64,000 nucleotides of DNA from Methylotenera versatilis 79. Its GTDB lineage: Bacteria > Pseudomonadota > Gammaproteobacteria > Burkholderiales > Methylophilaceae. Each line of letters opens with the position of its first letter. The stretch's first letter is position 1. The notes below the pieces were generated by a model, which saw only the letters and a list, made by a program, of their open reading frames with translations, was not told the origin of the DNA and made no database searches. The stretch spans positions 124,001 to 188,000 of the forward strand of contig NZ_ARVX01000001.1 of the NCBI RefSeq assembly GCF_000384375.1, read 5' to 3'. This document shows, in pieces, positions 10,195 through 18,549 of this stretch. The translations under genes were made by a program, and so were the position numbers.

Positions 10195-10704
10195 TTAATG
10201 GGTTGCAACTGTGTCGAGTAAGTCCATCTCTTGACTATTCATCAGCTTTTCGATATCAATCAAAATGAGCATGCGTTCTTCTATCGAGCCTAACCCCAGG
10301 ATATATTGCGTATCAATGTTCGAAACCAAGTCGGGCACTTCGCGGATATGTTCTGTCGATAAATCCAGCACATCTGAAACGCCATCCACGACAATTCCGA
10401 CCACGCGGCCTCGTAAGTTCAGAATGATCACCACAGTGAATTCATCGTATTGTTTATTTTCAAGGTTGAATTTGATGCGCAAATCAACAATGGGAACGAT
10501 GCGTCCGCGCAGGTTAACTACCCCTTTGATAAAGGTTGGTGTATTGGCGATTTTGGTCACGGTGTCGTAACCCCGGATTTCCTGCACTTTCAATATTTCA
10601 ATGCCGTATTCTTCACCACCTAAAACAAAGGTCAGGTATTCACCTGCAACACTTTCGACTTGTTTTTTAGCGGAATTGGTAAGGGATTCTATATTCATGC
10701 TCAT
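10195..10704 (-). CDS. cheW: Chemotaxis coupling protein CheW
   Basis: CheW bridges receptors to the CheA kinase. The 169-residue protein is a single CheW (SH3-like) domain with [34 protein letters not shown] and VVDGVSDVL. The ATG at 10704 overlaps the cheA stop as ATGA and has an AGGAG site 8 bases upstream; an ATG two codons later is possible. The 90-bp gap to the PAS receptor gene contains no obvious promoter. Confidence 0.97.
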   Translation of the reverse strand: MSMNIESLTNSAKKQVESVAGEYLTFVLGGEEYGIEILKVQEIRGYDTVTKIANTPTFIKGVVNLRGRIVPIVDLRIKFNLENKQYDEFTVVIILNLRGRVVGIVVDGVSDVLDLSTEHIREVPDLVSNIDTQYILGLGSIEERMLILIDIEKLMNSQEMDLLDTVATH

Positions 10705-13031
10705 GCTGCATACTCCTTTTGTAGCTGCTGTGTTTGTCCAATATTGATAATGGCGGGTATATCCAGAATAAGCGCTACAGATCCATCACCCATGATGGTT
10801 GCACCTGAAACGCCCTTCACTTTTCTAAAATCAGTTTCTAAGCTTTTGATCACTACCTGTTGCTGCCCAACCAAACTATCAATAAATAAAGCGGCCTTTT
10901 TACCCTCAGACTCAATCAACACGAGCACTCCCTGCGTTGGGTCCTTGTATTTACTTTGTTGATTGAACATTTGATGTAAAGCGATGATTGGTAAATATTC
11001 ACCACGGACATGCACCATGTATCCTTGTCCTGTTACGGTGCGAACATCGGCAGGGTTGGGTTGCAGTGTTTCTACAATCAAATTGAGTGGGATAACATAA
11101 ACGCTGTCACCCAAAGAAACTGACATACCATCTAGAATGGCTAAAGTTAATGGCAATGAAATCGAAATGGTGGTGCCAAAGCCCAAAGCAGATTTAATCT
11201 CCACCGTACCGTTCATAGAAGTGATGTTACGTTTCACCACATCCATGCCCACGCCACGGCCTGAAACATCGGTGACTGTTTCTGCAGTGGAAAAACCTGG
11301 GGCAAAAATGAGCTGCCATACATCGCTATCGGACATGTTGTCGCTAACATCTAGGCCGTTTTGTTTGGCTTTTGCTAAAATGCGTTCGCGGTTGAGGCCA
11401 CCGCCATCGTCGCTTACTTCGATAACGATATTGCCCCCGCGGTGGGTTGCCAATAAGGTCAGGCTGCCTATTTCATGCTTACCTGCTTTAATGCGGGTTT
11501 CTGGCATTTCAATCCCATGATCCACACTATTGCGGACCAAATGGGTTAATGGATCAATAATGCGTTCGATTAAACCTTTATCTAGTTCGGTAGCCGCACC
11601 TTGCGTAATAAACTCAATCTTTTTGCCAAGTTTGCTGGCCAGGTCACGCACCATTCTTGGAAATCTGGAAAACACATAATCCATCGGCATCATGCGAATC
11701 GACATAGCGGCTTCTTGCAAGTCACGTGTGTTGCGTGTGAGTTGGCTGACGCTGTTGATTAAACGTTCGTGCTCAACCGGATCTAACGCGCTGATACGCT
11801 GCTCAATCATGGCTTGTGTGATTACCAACTCGCCTACCAGGTTGATTAATTGGTCAACTTTCTCAACGCCAACGCGAATTGAGCTATTCTCTTGGTTAAC
11901 TGCTTGTTTATCGCCTTCGCGGCGCATCGTTTGTGATTTTTCAGTATCTAGTGCGGAAACTGTGTTTTGTACAAGATGTAAAGCCAGCGCTGGTGTAGCG
12001 CTTAATTCGACTTTCGGCGAAGATGAATCATTCGCTTCCGTGAAAAAACCATAGTCGACATTCTCTACAAAAGACCTCGTAGTTTCTTGCTGAGCTACCT
12101 GCTGGTTAACACTAATACTTAATGTATCCGGATCTACTACAAATGAACAAATAGATAACACTTCCGCCTGTGCAGCATCGGTCACCAAATTAAACACTAA
12201 TTGGCCATCAGAATTTACTGCTTTGGTCACCGCGCCCAGTAGTTCTAGTTCTGACTGTAGATCAGCAGCCTCTTTATCTGTGAGTTTTGGCGATACGATC
12301 AATAACGACTGTGAAGATGAAGCGGACTCTGCAGATTGATGAGGCTGTGTAATTGCAGATGGATCAATGTCGACAATGAATGAACAAATAGCAATGATAT
12401 CTTCAACGGATGTCGCGCCAGTTAATCTGAATACATACCCTTTACCAACCTTTTCTTCCTGCACAATACCGAGTAACTCAAGTTCTGATTTAAGATTGTC
12501 GGCATCTTTTTCCGATAGATCTTTTAAAGTAATCACATATTCAGGGCTGGTTTCAGAACTATCATTTACAGCAGCAGACGCCGCCTCAACTAACGTATTA
12601 GGCTCTACGTCTTTGACTACAGCAGCTATAGGTGCAATTGCTGCGCCTTCAGCGAAGTTCCTCAGTTTAAGCTTAATGTCCTCTACCACGCCTTCATCAG
12701 CTGTCGTACCGTTACGGTGACCATCCAGTTGCATAACCAATACGTCTTTGGCCACCAAGAATGCATCGACATGATCGAGTGTGAGCAGCATTTCGTTTTT
12801 GCGAATTTTGTCTAGCAGTGACTCAAGCAGATGCGTAATCTCGGTCATATCAACCATACTAAAAGTGGCTGCGCCGCCTTTAATCGAATGCGCTGCCCTA
12901 AAGATAGCGTTCAAGTGCTCTGGATCTGGATTAGCCACATCCAGATCGAGTAATAATTTTTCCGCTTCTGCCAAAAGCTCTTCCGATTCTTCGAAGAACA
13001 CTTGGTAAAACTGGGTCATATCTATAGCCAT
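10701..13031 (-). CDS. cheA: Chemotaxis sensor kinase CheA
   Basis: CheA autophosphorylates and passes phosphate to CheY and CheB. The 776-residue protein has an HPt domain with the phosphorylated H48 (AAHSIKGGA). In place of a normal P2 there are two related modules (about 164-228 and 244-307), each with ELELLG and ICSFxVD. Then follow the dimerisation domain ([13 protein letters not shown]), the HATPase domain with N box (RNSVDHGIE), G1 (DDGGG) and G2 (GRGVGMDVV), and a C-terminal CheW-like domain. It overlaps cheW by 4 bp. The duplicated central module is unusual and is discussed as a finding. Confidence 0.97.
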   Translation of the reverse strand: MAIDMTQFYQVFFEESEELLAEAEKLLLDLDVANPDPEHLNAIFRAAHSIKGGAATFSMVDMTEITHLLESLLDKIRKNEMLLTLDHVDAFLVAKDVLVMQLDGHRNGTTADEGVVEDIKLKLRNFAEGAAIAPIAAVVKDVEPNTLVEAASAAVNDSSETSPEYVITLKDLSEKDADNLKSELELLGIVQEEKVGKGYVFRLTGATSVEDIIAICSFIVDIDPSAITQPHQSAESASSSQSLLIVSPKLTDKEAADLQSELELLGAVTKAVNSDGQLVFNLVTDAAQAEVLSICSFVVDPDTLSISVNQQVAQQETTRSFVENVDYGFFTEANDSSSPKVELSATPALALHLVQNTVSALDTEKSQTMRREGDKQAVNQENSSIRVGVEKVDQLINLVGELVITQAMIEQRISALDPVEHERLINSVSQLTRNTRDLQEAAMSIRMMPMDYVFSRFPRMVRDLASKLGKKIEFITQGAATELDKGLIERIIDPLTHLVRNSVDHGIEMPETRIKAGKHEIGSLTLLATHRGGNIVIEVSDDGGGLNRERILAKAKQNGLDVSDNMSDSDVWQLIFAPGFSTAETVTDVSGRGVGMDVVKRNITSMNGTVEIKSALGFGTTISISLPLTLAILDGMSVSLGDSVYVIPLNLIVETLQPNPADVRTVTGQGYMVHVRGEYLPIIALHQMFNQQSKYKDPTQGVLVLIESEGKKAALFIDSLVGQQQVVIKSLETDFRKVKGVSGATIMGDGSVALILDIPAIINIGQTQQLQKEYAA

Positions 13032-13103
13032 GTACTGCTCCGTTTCGATATTTCTTGCTGATACTGTAATTTCCGTTGGATGATGAGCACGATTTAACCT
13101 GAA

Positions 13104-13472
13104 TCAGCCGATGACTTTTTGTACAATCTCAATGAGCTTTTTAGGGTCAAACGGTTTTACTAACCAGCCATTCGCACCTGCGGCACGGCCTTGCGATTTC
13201 ATTTCATCACTGGATTCCGTTGTCAGCATCAAAATAGGGACTTTTTGATAACTCACTAAGTTACGTAGCGAGCGGATCAACGTAAGGCCATCCATAACCG
13301 GCATGTTCTGATCCGTCAATACAAGATCAACCGTTTGCTGTTTGGCTTTATTTAATGCATCTTGTCCATCGATGGCCTCAATTACTTTGTACCCGGCAGC
13401 ATTCAAACTAAAGACCACCATTTGCCTGAGTGAACCAGAATCGTCGACAGCCAGAATCGTTTTTGTCATCAT
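13104..13472 (-). CDS. Second CheY-type response regulator
   Basis: Single receiver domain, 122 residues. The acidic pair D10/D11, phospho-acceptor D54 (LTDQNMPVMDG), T84/T85 region and K106 (LVKPF) are present, so phosphorylation is expected. It differs clearly from the cheY beside cheZ. It lies directly upstream of cheA and downstream of a CheZ-like gene, forming a second regulator/phosphatase pair. It could bind FliM or act as a phosphate sink; sequence alone does not decide. Confidence 0.93.
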   Translation of the reverse strand: MMTKTILAVDDSGSLRQMVVFSLNAAGYKVIEAIDGQDALNKAKQQTVDLVLTDQNMPVMDGLTLIRSLRNLVSYQKVPILMLTTESSDEMKSQGRAAGANGWLVKPFDPKKLIEIVQKVIG

Positions 13473-13502
13473 ATTTCTCGCAATAATCTTGTATCGATAT
13501 AT

Positions 13503-13520
13503 CGTTATTAATTAATAACG
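13503..13520. repeat. 18-bp perfect palindrome
   Basis: CGTTATTAATTAATAACG is its own reverse complement and lies in the 94-bp gap between the CheZ-like gene and the second cheY. A second palindrome, CGATATATCG, ends within it (about 13495-13504). It has no loop or T-tract, so it is more like a protein-binding site than a terminator. No function is assigned. Confidence 0.5.
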
Positions 13521-13566
13521 CTTTTGTTTGCCCTGTATGGCAATGACATTTGTAAAAGTAAATCCA

Positions 13567-14112
13567 CTAGAAAAGCTCAATTTCGCCACTGACCATATGT
13601 TTTTGCTTTACTTCTTGACTTAGGCCGTCTTTAAGCGCCCCGCTCTTTAAACTTAAGCTGTCATGTATTTTTTCCAGCAACTCCTCAATAGATTCATTTT
13701 GTGAGGTATGCGTATCCATGCGATGATTCGCTAACACAGTTAATAAATCGCGTAATCCAGAAATCCGTTTTACGGTGCGCATGATCAGTTGATTCGTCAG
13801 GTCTTGAAATTGCAACCCAGTCACCACAGTGTTGATTTCTAGATGAATTTTTTCGCGTAGCGCCAAAACACCAAACCTTTGCGTTGCCTCAATATCATGT
13901 GTTTGTAACGCATCGCCCAATAACTGCTGTTGCTGACTAACCAGTTGATTGATCTGCATAAACCCGCCGCTTAAAGTCTTAATCGCTTGCTCTAGCAAGA
14001 ATGAGGTCTGTTCCAAGTCCGCTTCTGCAGCTTGCAAATGCTGGTTGCCATGTTCAGAAACGCGACTGAGTAAGCGCTGCAGTTCAATCATTGGTAAATT
14101 ATTCCTATCCAT
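13567..14112 (-). CDS. CheZ-like protein (putative second CheY-P phosphatase)
   Basis: The 181-residue, mostly helical protein contains LQFQDLTNQL, matching the CheZ core signature (QDFQDLTGQ). The acidic residue and catalytic glutamine of DxxxQ are both kept (D104, Q108). The long helical N-terminal part fits the CheZ four-helix hairpin. It lacks the DDLLESLGF type CheY-binding tail and ends instead in SGEIELF, close to the CheD tail. It sits between motB and the second cheY. I infer a CheZ-family phosphatase for CheY-type regulators, possibly localised through its tail; activity is not shown by sequence alone. Confidence 0.65.
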   Translation of the reverse strand: MDRNNLPMIELQRLLSRVSEHGNQHLQAAEADLEQTSFLLEQAIKTLSGGFMQINQLVSQQQQLLGDALQTHDIEATQRFGVLALREKIHLEINTVVTGLQFQDLTNQLIMRTVKRISGLRDLLTVLANHRMDTHTSQNESIEELLEKIHDSLSLKSGALKDGLSQEVKQKHMVSGEIELF

Positions 14113-14172
14113 ACCTACACAATAGCTTTACGTAGTGCTAATCAATTACATGAATACAGGTCCGAATACCTG

Positions 14173-15090
14173 TTAATTTGGGCTTAAGCTTTCTACTCCA
14201 GGCACGGTATTGCTATTCACTTTGACTGCAGCGTCATCATTCAAAACGTCCTCTTCGGCTTTCTTATTCATGACGATAATGCTGATTCGGCGATTGACCG
14301 GATTCAAAGGATTCGCCCGATCAAATAACACTGCAGAAGAAAGACCCACCACCCTTAATAATTTTGTTTCATCAATACCACCAGCAACTAATTCACGCCG
14401 TGCAGCATTTGCACGATCAGAGGACAACTCCCAGTTACTATAAAGTTTTTCGCCATTAGGATATGGCGACGCATCGGTGTGTCCGGATAGGCTAATTTTG
14501 TTCGGCAGGCCATTCAGCACTTGGCCGATCTCATGCAATATCTGCCTTGCATACGGCTGAAGCTCCGCTTTTGAAGAGGCAAACATCGGACGATTCTGGT
14601 CATCCACAATCTGAATACGTAAGCCTTCAGTGGTGATATCCAGCAGCAATTGGTTTTTGAACTGGTTCATCGTAGGACTGGCGTCAATAGCCTGTTGCAG
14701 CTTTTGTTTAAGATCTTCCAGCTTTTGTTTTTCCAGCCTTTCAAGCTCGGCCTTGGCAGACTTAATGTCAATTTTTTTGATGCTTTCCTTACCTTCTGCT
14801 TTTCTAACCTGGCCCGCCTGCTGCGTTAAATCTTTGCCTCCGCCTTTAAGCACAGACTGGCTGCCACCCACAGCCGGACCACCCATCAAGGCCACTTTCA
14901 ACGGAGTTTTGAAGTACTCTTCAACCCCTTTTAAATCCCCTGCAGACAACGTTCCTAACAGCCACATAAGCAGAAAAAAAGCCATCATGGCGGTGACAAA
15001 ATCTGCATAGGCAATTTTCCAGGCGCCACCGTGGTGGCCATGGACGATTTTCTTGATGCGTTTTACGACAATTACATTGCCATCAGCCAT
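14173..15090 (-). CDS. motB: Flagellar stator protein MotB
   Basis: MotB anchors the proton-driven stator to peptidoglycan. The 305-residue protein has one TM segment with the proton-binding aspartate D30 in KIAYADFVTAMMAFFLLMWL, a plug/linker region rich in charged residues, and a C-terminal OmpA-like peptidoglycan-binding domain (LSGHTDASPY, NWELSSDRANAARREL, NRRISIIV). Size and motifs match E. coli MotB. It follows motA by 42 bp. Confidence 0.97.
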   Translation of the reverse strand: MADGNVIVVKRIKKIVHGHHGGAWKIAYADFVTAMMAFFLLMWLLGTLSAGDLKGVEEYFKTPLKVALMGGPAVGGSQSVLKGGGKDLTQQAGQVRKAEGKESIKKIDIKSAKAELERLEKQKLEDLKQKLQQAIDASPTMNQFKNQLLLDITTEGLRIQIVDDQNRPMFASSKAELQPYARQILHEIGQVLNGLPNKISLSGHTDASPYPNGEKLYSNWELSSDRANAARRELVAGGIDETKLLRVVGLSSAVLFDRANPLNPVNRRISIIVMNKKAEEDVLNDDAAVKVNSNTVPGVESLSPN

Positions 15091-15132
15091 ATGAAACTCG
15101 ATGTATTTGATATTGGATAATTGAACGCATAG

Positions 15133-15993
15133 TTATTTGGCTTTGGCTTGTTTGACGTGTTCTTCAAGCTCTAAGAATTTAGGACGTTCTGTGGAGTACA
15201 AAACTTTACGGCCAAATTCAACTGCGATTGCAGGGGGATATCCGTTTAAACTGGCTAGGAAAGTAACTTTCACGCACTGGAACATTTTTGATGATTCGTC
15301 CGCTTTTTGCTCGAGTAAACTTGCTAGTGGGCCAATAAAACCATACGCCAGCAAGATACCCAGAAAGGTACCGACTAAAGCATGCGCAATCAAAATGCCT
15401 AACTCTGCTGGTGGAATGCCTATAGACTCCATCGTATGGACTACACCCATCACCGCGGCAACGATACCAAAGGCTGGCATACCATCGCTCAGCTTTGCGA
15501 GACAGTGTGAAGGCACCATACTTTCGTGATGATGCGTTTCAATTTCGTTATCCATCAGATTTTCGATTTGGAACGCGTCCATATTGCCCGAGACCATCAA
15601 GCGCAGATAGTCGGAAATGAAATCAATAAAGTGATGGTCTTTTAGTAAATCGGGATACTTCTGGAACAGCAAACTTTGTTCTGGATCTTCAATATCCTTC
15701 TCGATGGCCATCATGCCATCACGACGGATCTTGGTAAGAATCTCGAATAAAAGTGCTAATAAATCTAAATATCGAGCTTTAGAATGTTTGGAGCCTTTGA
15801 ATAACCCGGGGAGACTTTTAAGTGTTGCTTTCACTGCCCTAATGTCGTTTCCGACGAGAAACGCTCCCAAAGCTCCGCCTCCAATCATCAGTAACTCCAG
15901 CGGCTGGAGAAGTGCTGCAAGATGACCACCAGCAAGCGCGAATCCGCCAAACACTGAGGCAAGTACAACAATATATCCAACGATGACTAACAC
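15133..15993 (-). CDS. motA: Flagellar stator protein MotA
   Basis: MotA and MotB form the proton-driven stator. Four TM segments and a cytoplasmic loop are present; the loop carries the charged rotor-contact region (about 75-165). I chose GTG at 15993: it gives an N-terminus LVIVGYIVVLASVFGG that aligns residue by residue with E. coli MotA (LILLGYLVVLGTVFGG), and a GGGAG site lies 8 bases upstream. An upstream in-frame TTG at 16008 would add five residues but has no site. The 286-residue length is normal. A putative sigma-28 promoter lies at 16096-16122. Confidence 0.95.
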   Translation of the reverse strand: MLVIVGYIVVLASVFGGFALAGGHLAALLQPLELLMIGGGALGAFLVGNDIRAVKATLKSLPGLFKGSKHSKARYLDLLALLFEILTKIRRDGMMAIEKDIEDPEQSLLFQKYPDLLKDHHFIDFISDYLRLMVSGNMDAFQIENLMDNEIETHHHESMVPSHCLAKLSDGMPAFGIVAAVMGVVHTMESIGIPPAELGILIAHALVGTFLGILLAYGFIGPLASLLEQKADESSKMFQCVKVTFLASLNGYPPAIAVEFGRKVLYSTERPKFLELEEHVKQAKAK

Positions 15994-16095
15994 TATATCG
16001 ACTCCCAAGAAATAGCTTTATTGATAGCTTGCAGAATAACAACTGGGCCATTAATACAAATGCGGGAATAAAAGGCTTAAACCGCTTCTAATATA

Positions 16096-16122
16096 CTTAC
16101 GGAAGATGCCGGCGAAACTTTA
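16096..16122 (-). promoter_or_regulatory. Putative sigma-28 promoter before motA
   Basis: On the minus strand the -35 is TAAAGTTT (perfect), the spacer is 11, and the -10 is TCCGTAAG, matching the consensus GCCGATAA only in its CCG core and partly beyond. The predicted start is about 16089, roughly 95 bases before motA. motA is a classical class 3 gene, which supports the call. Confidence 0.5.
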
Positions 16123-16141
16123 AGGAAAGTAAAAAAGAATG

Positions 16142-16957
16142 TTACATACACCAAACATAAAGCTTGGGAGATTGTGGGCCGGCTTGCAGCGTCAAATCGG
16201 CAGGTTTGTCGATAATTTCAAATTCGTTGCTGATCAAGAAACTACCTGAAGTCATTTCCTTCGCTGCTTTTTGCCAAACTGCGCTCATGACTGCGGGAGA
16301 AAGATAGGCATAAATCACATCGTAATCAGCAAAACTGAGGTTTCGATAGTCACCATAGCAAAACTTAGCTGATGATTTTAAAATTTTACTGCGTAAAAAA
16401 CTGATTACCCATGGCAACGGAGCTATTTCTATGCCATAAAAAGACGAGTGCGGCATGTTTTTCGATAGCTGCATCATTAAGCCGCCTAATCCGCTACCTA
16501 TATCGATTACCCGCACTGGGCCTTTGTTAGAGATTATATTTTTCACTAACGCTTGAACATGACTATTCGAAGGAAAATAAGGAACTTGGCTACGGAATGT
16601 CGACCAATAAAGCGCGGAAGTAAACACCAAACCGTAGAAATAATAGGCCTGGGATATGGGATACTTAAGCATGGCTCCCACCAGCAGCGGGAATAAACCG
16701 TGGATAACATGCCACCATGCCGCCATAGAAAAAATATAAGAAAATCCGATGGCGAATAACGCTTGCAATGCAAACATCATGAGTAGGGATAACTTTAAGC
16801 CACTTAAAGCAGCTAAATAATGACTGACAAGAACTAAACTTAAAGACAGTATCTGAATAAGCAAAGCTTGGCCTGCTGGATTCAAACACTGTGTTGCTCG
16901 ACTCTTGACACCAAGCCATTGTTTAAAATTACTTGATTGGTATTCGGTTTTAAACAT
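16142..16957 (-). CDS. Membrane-associated class I SAM-dependent methyltransferase
   Basis: The 271-residue protein has three or four hydrophobic segments at the N-terminus (about 29-52, 57-75, 79-97, 104-119), then a Rossmann methyltransferase domain. Motif I is VIDIGSGLGGL (D152 to L160), with an acidic strand end at GIEIAP and a later DVIYAYLSP. It lies 13 bp after flhC and about 150 bp before motA, on the same strand, so it is probably cotranscribed with flhDC. The substrate is unknown; a lipid, quinone or protein target is possible. No good ribosome site is visible before the ATG. It is not a recognised flagellar gene. Confidence 0.8.
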   Translation of the reverse strand: MFKTEYQSSNFKQWLGVKSRATQCLNPAGQALLIQILSLSLVLVSHYLAALSGLKLSLLMMFALQALFAIGFSYIFSMAAWWHVIHGLFPLLVGAMLKYPISQAYYFYGLVFTSALYWSTFRSQVPYFPSNSHVQALVKNIISNKGPVRVIDIGSGLGGLMMQLSKNMPHSSFYGIEIAPLPWVISFLRSKILKSSAKFCYGDYRNLSFADYDVIYAYLSPAVMSAVWQKAAKEMTSGSFLISNEFEIIDKPADLTLQAGPQSPKLYVWCM

Positions 16958-16970
16958 GACTAAACAGTCA

Positions 16971-17558
16971 TTAAGCTTGTTTTGCTAATAATTGCTCATT
17001 TTGTAATTGAGTTGCTAATTTAAGTTCAGCCATTTCTTTAGCTTTTTTAGTTTTACCTGCACGTGATGGAATGTGACATAAATTACAACGGTAATCTTGA
17101 TTAAGATCGTAAGAACTCACTAAGAACCTGCCTTGGCAACAGGCGCAGGAATGCATTTTTAACAACTTAACTTCCACGAATCGCACTAATGTCCACGCAC
17201 GAGTCATGGAAAGTACCGGCTCTGAATCCGCATCAGTTTTCGCTTGGTGCAGATAAATTTTGTAAGCCGTCATGATGGCTTCAATCCCTTTTACATCTGC
17301 ATATTCCAGCAAAAAATTATAAATACTCATGAAGATGGATGAGTGAATATTAGGCTGCCAGGTCAGAAACCAATCGGATGAGAAAGGCAACATGCCTTTA
17401 GGTGGCGATACCCCTTTTAACTCTTTATACAACTTAATTAAACGCTCACGCGATAAAGTAGTTTGAGATTCTAATAGCTGCAATCGGGCCCCTAGGTTGA
17501 TTAACTTGATACTTAATTGGATTTGTTCAGCATCACTCACTACACTTTTATTCGCCAT
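16971..17558 (-). CDS. flhC: Flagellar master regulator subunit FlhC
   Basis: FlhC joins FlhD to form the DNA-binding activator of early flagellar operons. The protein aligns along its length with E. coli FlhC, including IQLxxxLINLGARLQLLE, LSRERLIKLYKELKG, TRAWTLVRFVE and the zinc-binding cysteines in CACC and CNLC. I chose ATG 17558 (195 residues), which has AGGTGA upstream and matches the E. coli start; a GTG at 17567 and an ATG at 17561 are alternatives. It follows flhD by 68 bp. Confidence 0.96.
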   Translation of the reverse strand: MANKSVVSDAEQIQLSIKLINLGARLQLLESQTTLSRERLIKLYKELKGVSPPKGMLPFSSDWFLTWQPNIHSSIFMSIYNFLLEYADVKGIEAIMTAYKIYLHQAKTDADSEPVLSMTRAWTLVRFVEVKLLKMHSCACCQGRFLVSSYDLNQDYRCNLCHIPSRAGKTKKAKEMAELKLATQLQNEQLLAKQA

Positions 17559-17626
17559 CATATTCACCTAAATTCTTAATTTTTTTAATTTGCAGCTAGC
17601 ACATTTTTACTGGGTACAAAGCGCTC

Positions 17627-17944
17627 TTATGCAATCATCTCAGCACCATGATTCGCCATCAAAATCATGGCATGCGCTTTTGCCAGCACAGTGTCTTTAT
17701 CGTAGTTAGTTAACATGCCTAGGATGACGCTGTCATCGAACCTAAATCGAGCCAGCATCATGTCTGAGCTGGACATCTTAATAATTTGTGCACTGCTTAA
17801 AGTTTCTAGGATATCGGCAATCGGTTTACTCAAACCTAACCTAAAAATTGCAGCAGATTTATCTTCGCGAATCATTTTTTGAGCCAACATTAAATAGTTC
17901 AAATTGGCATCGCGTATTTCAGAGATCATTTCGCTGTCAGTCAT
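17627..17944 (-). CDS. flhD: Flagellar master regulator subunit FlhD
   Basis: FlhD is the partner of FlhC in the heterohexameric activator. About 105 residues; conserved segments are ANLNYLMLAQKMIREDKSAAIFRLGLS and FRFDD. I prefer ATG 17944, with GGGA six bases upstream; an ATG at 17959 would add five residues. The gene is preceded by a 590-bp AT-rich leader region holding two perfect sigma-28 promoters and a long hairpin. That makes it look FliA-dependent, not (or not only) a class 1 gene. Confidence 0.95.
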   Translation of the reverse strand: MTDSEMISEIRDANLNYLMLAQKMIREDKSAAIFRLGLSKPIADILETLSSAQIIKMSSSDMMLARFRFDDSVILGMLTNYDKDTVLAKAHAMILMANHGAEMIA

Positions 17945-18058
17945 TTTATTCCCAATCATTCCGTTAAATTTGCAGGAGTGCGTGAGATGAACTTTGACGT
18001 TTATGATGTGGAAATTATATTGGAGTCTATCGGTATTTTTTGACAGACAAGCGCAATG

Positions 18059-18097
18059 AGGGAATACAGCGTTTGTCTTACAAGCGCTGTATTCCCT
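18059..18097. repeat. 18-bp inverted repeat with 3-base loop in flhD leader
   Basis: Arms 18059-18076 and 18080-18097 pair at 17 of 18 positions; the odd pair (18072/18084) is a G-U wobble in plus-strand RNA and A-C in the flhD sense RNA. The loop is CTT. In the flhD sense no T-tract follows. A nearby segment, 18046-18054, can also pair with 18069-18077, so two exclusive structures are possible in the flhD leader. Confidence 0.8.
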
Positions 18098-18235
18098 TAA
18101 TTTATTTACAACTCAATCAACAACTTATCATGTTATTGAAAGTGGTAATTTTGATAACGAAACGAATGTTTCATTGAAATTTAATTTTATTTCTGCTTAA
18201 AAATAATTTTCCATCATAAATTTTCTATAAATATC

Positions 18236-18262
18236 TTATCGGCAAGCATTTAAAAAACTTTA
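18236..18262 (-). promoter_or_regulatory. Sigma-28 (FliA) promoter toward flhDC, proximal
   Basis: On the minus strand this is TAAAGTTT, an 11-base spacer, then GCCGATAA: a perfect match to the FliA consensus. Predicted start near 18229, giving a leader of about 285 bases before flhD that includes the hairpin at 18059-18097. Confidence 0.85.
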
Positions 18263-18392
18263 GGGTTAAACAAAAAATATTTTGAATAATTTTTTAACTT
18301 AATGATTTTATTAGCTAAAAAAACAAAATATTTTTAAATAATTTCTTTTGCACTCCCTTTTCTTGTTTTTCATACAGCGTTTCCTTGGTGCC

Positions 18393-18419
18393 TTATCGGC
18401 AGAATTTCAAAAAACTTTA
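18393..18419 (-). promoter_or_regulatory. Sigma-28 (FliA) promoter toward flhDC, distal
   Basis: A second perfect TAAAGTTT-N11-GCCGATAA on the minus strand, exactly 157 bp upstream of the proximal one. The flanking bases are also similar, suggesting a local duplication. Confidence 0.85.
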
Positions 18420-18549
18420 GGATTAACCGTATTTTCACCCCCTTATTCCCGAAATCTAACTAAAGATTGCTGACCAATAATGGCAGCCATGTCATTCCAA
18501 TACACTTCATGCGTCTTAAAACACAAAAGATTGGATCATAGGAAATAAA

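Larger units (their letters stand above)
17945..18549. other. Divergent regulatory region between flhD and flhB
   Basis: About 600 bp without a coding frame, strongly AT-rich at 18160-18360. It contains an 18-bp hairpin (18059-18097), an alternative pairing arm at 18046-18054, and two sigma-28 promoters pointing to flhD. Promoter elements for flhB, expected to be sigma-70 with FlhDC, must lie near 18420-18540 but I could not identify them. Confidence 0.7.

Noticed and set aside
18059-18097. The long hairpin as a plus-strand terminator
   Set aside because: No plus-strand gene lies upstream of it; both flanking genes are transcribed away from the region.
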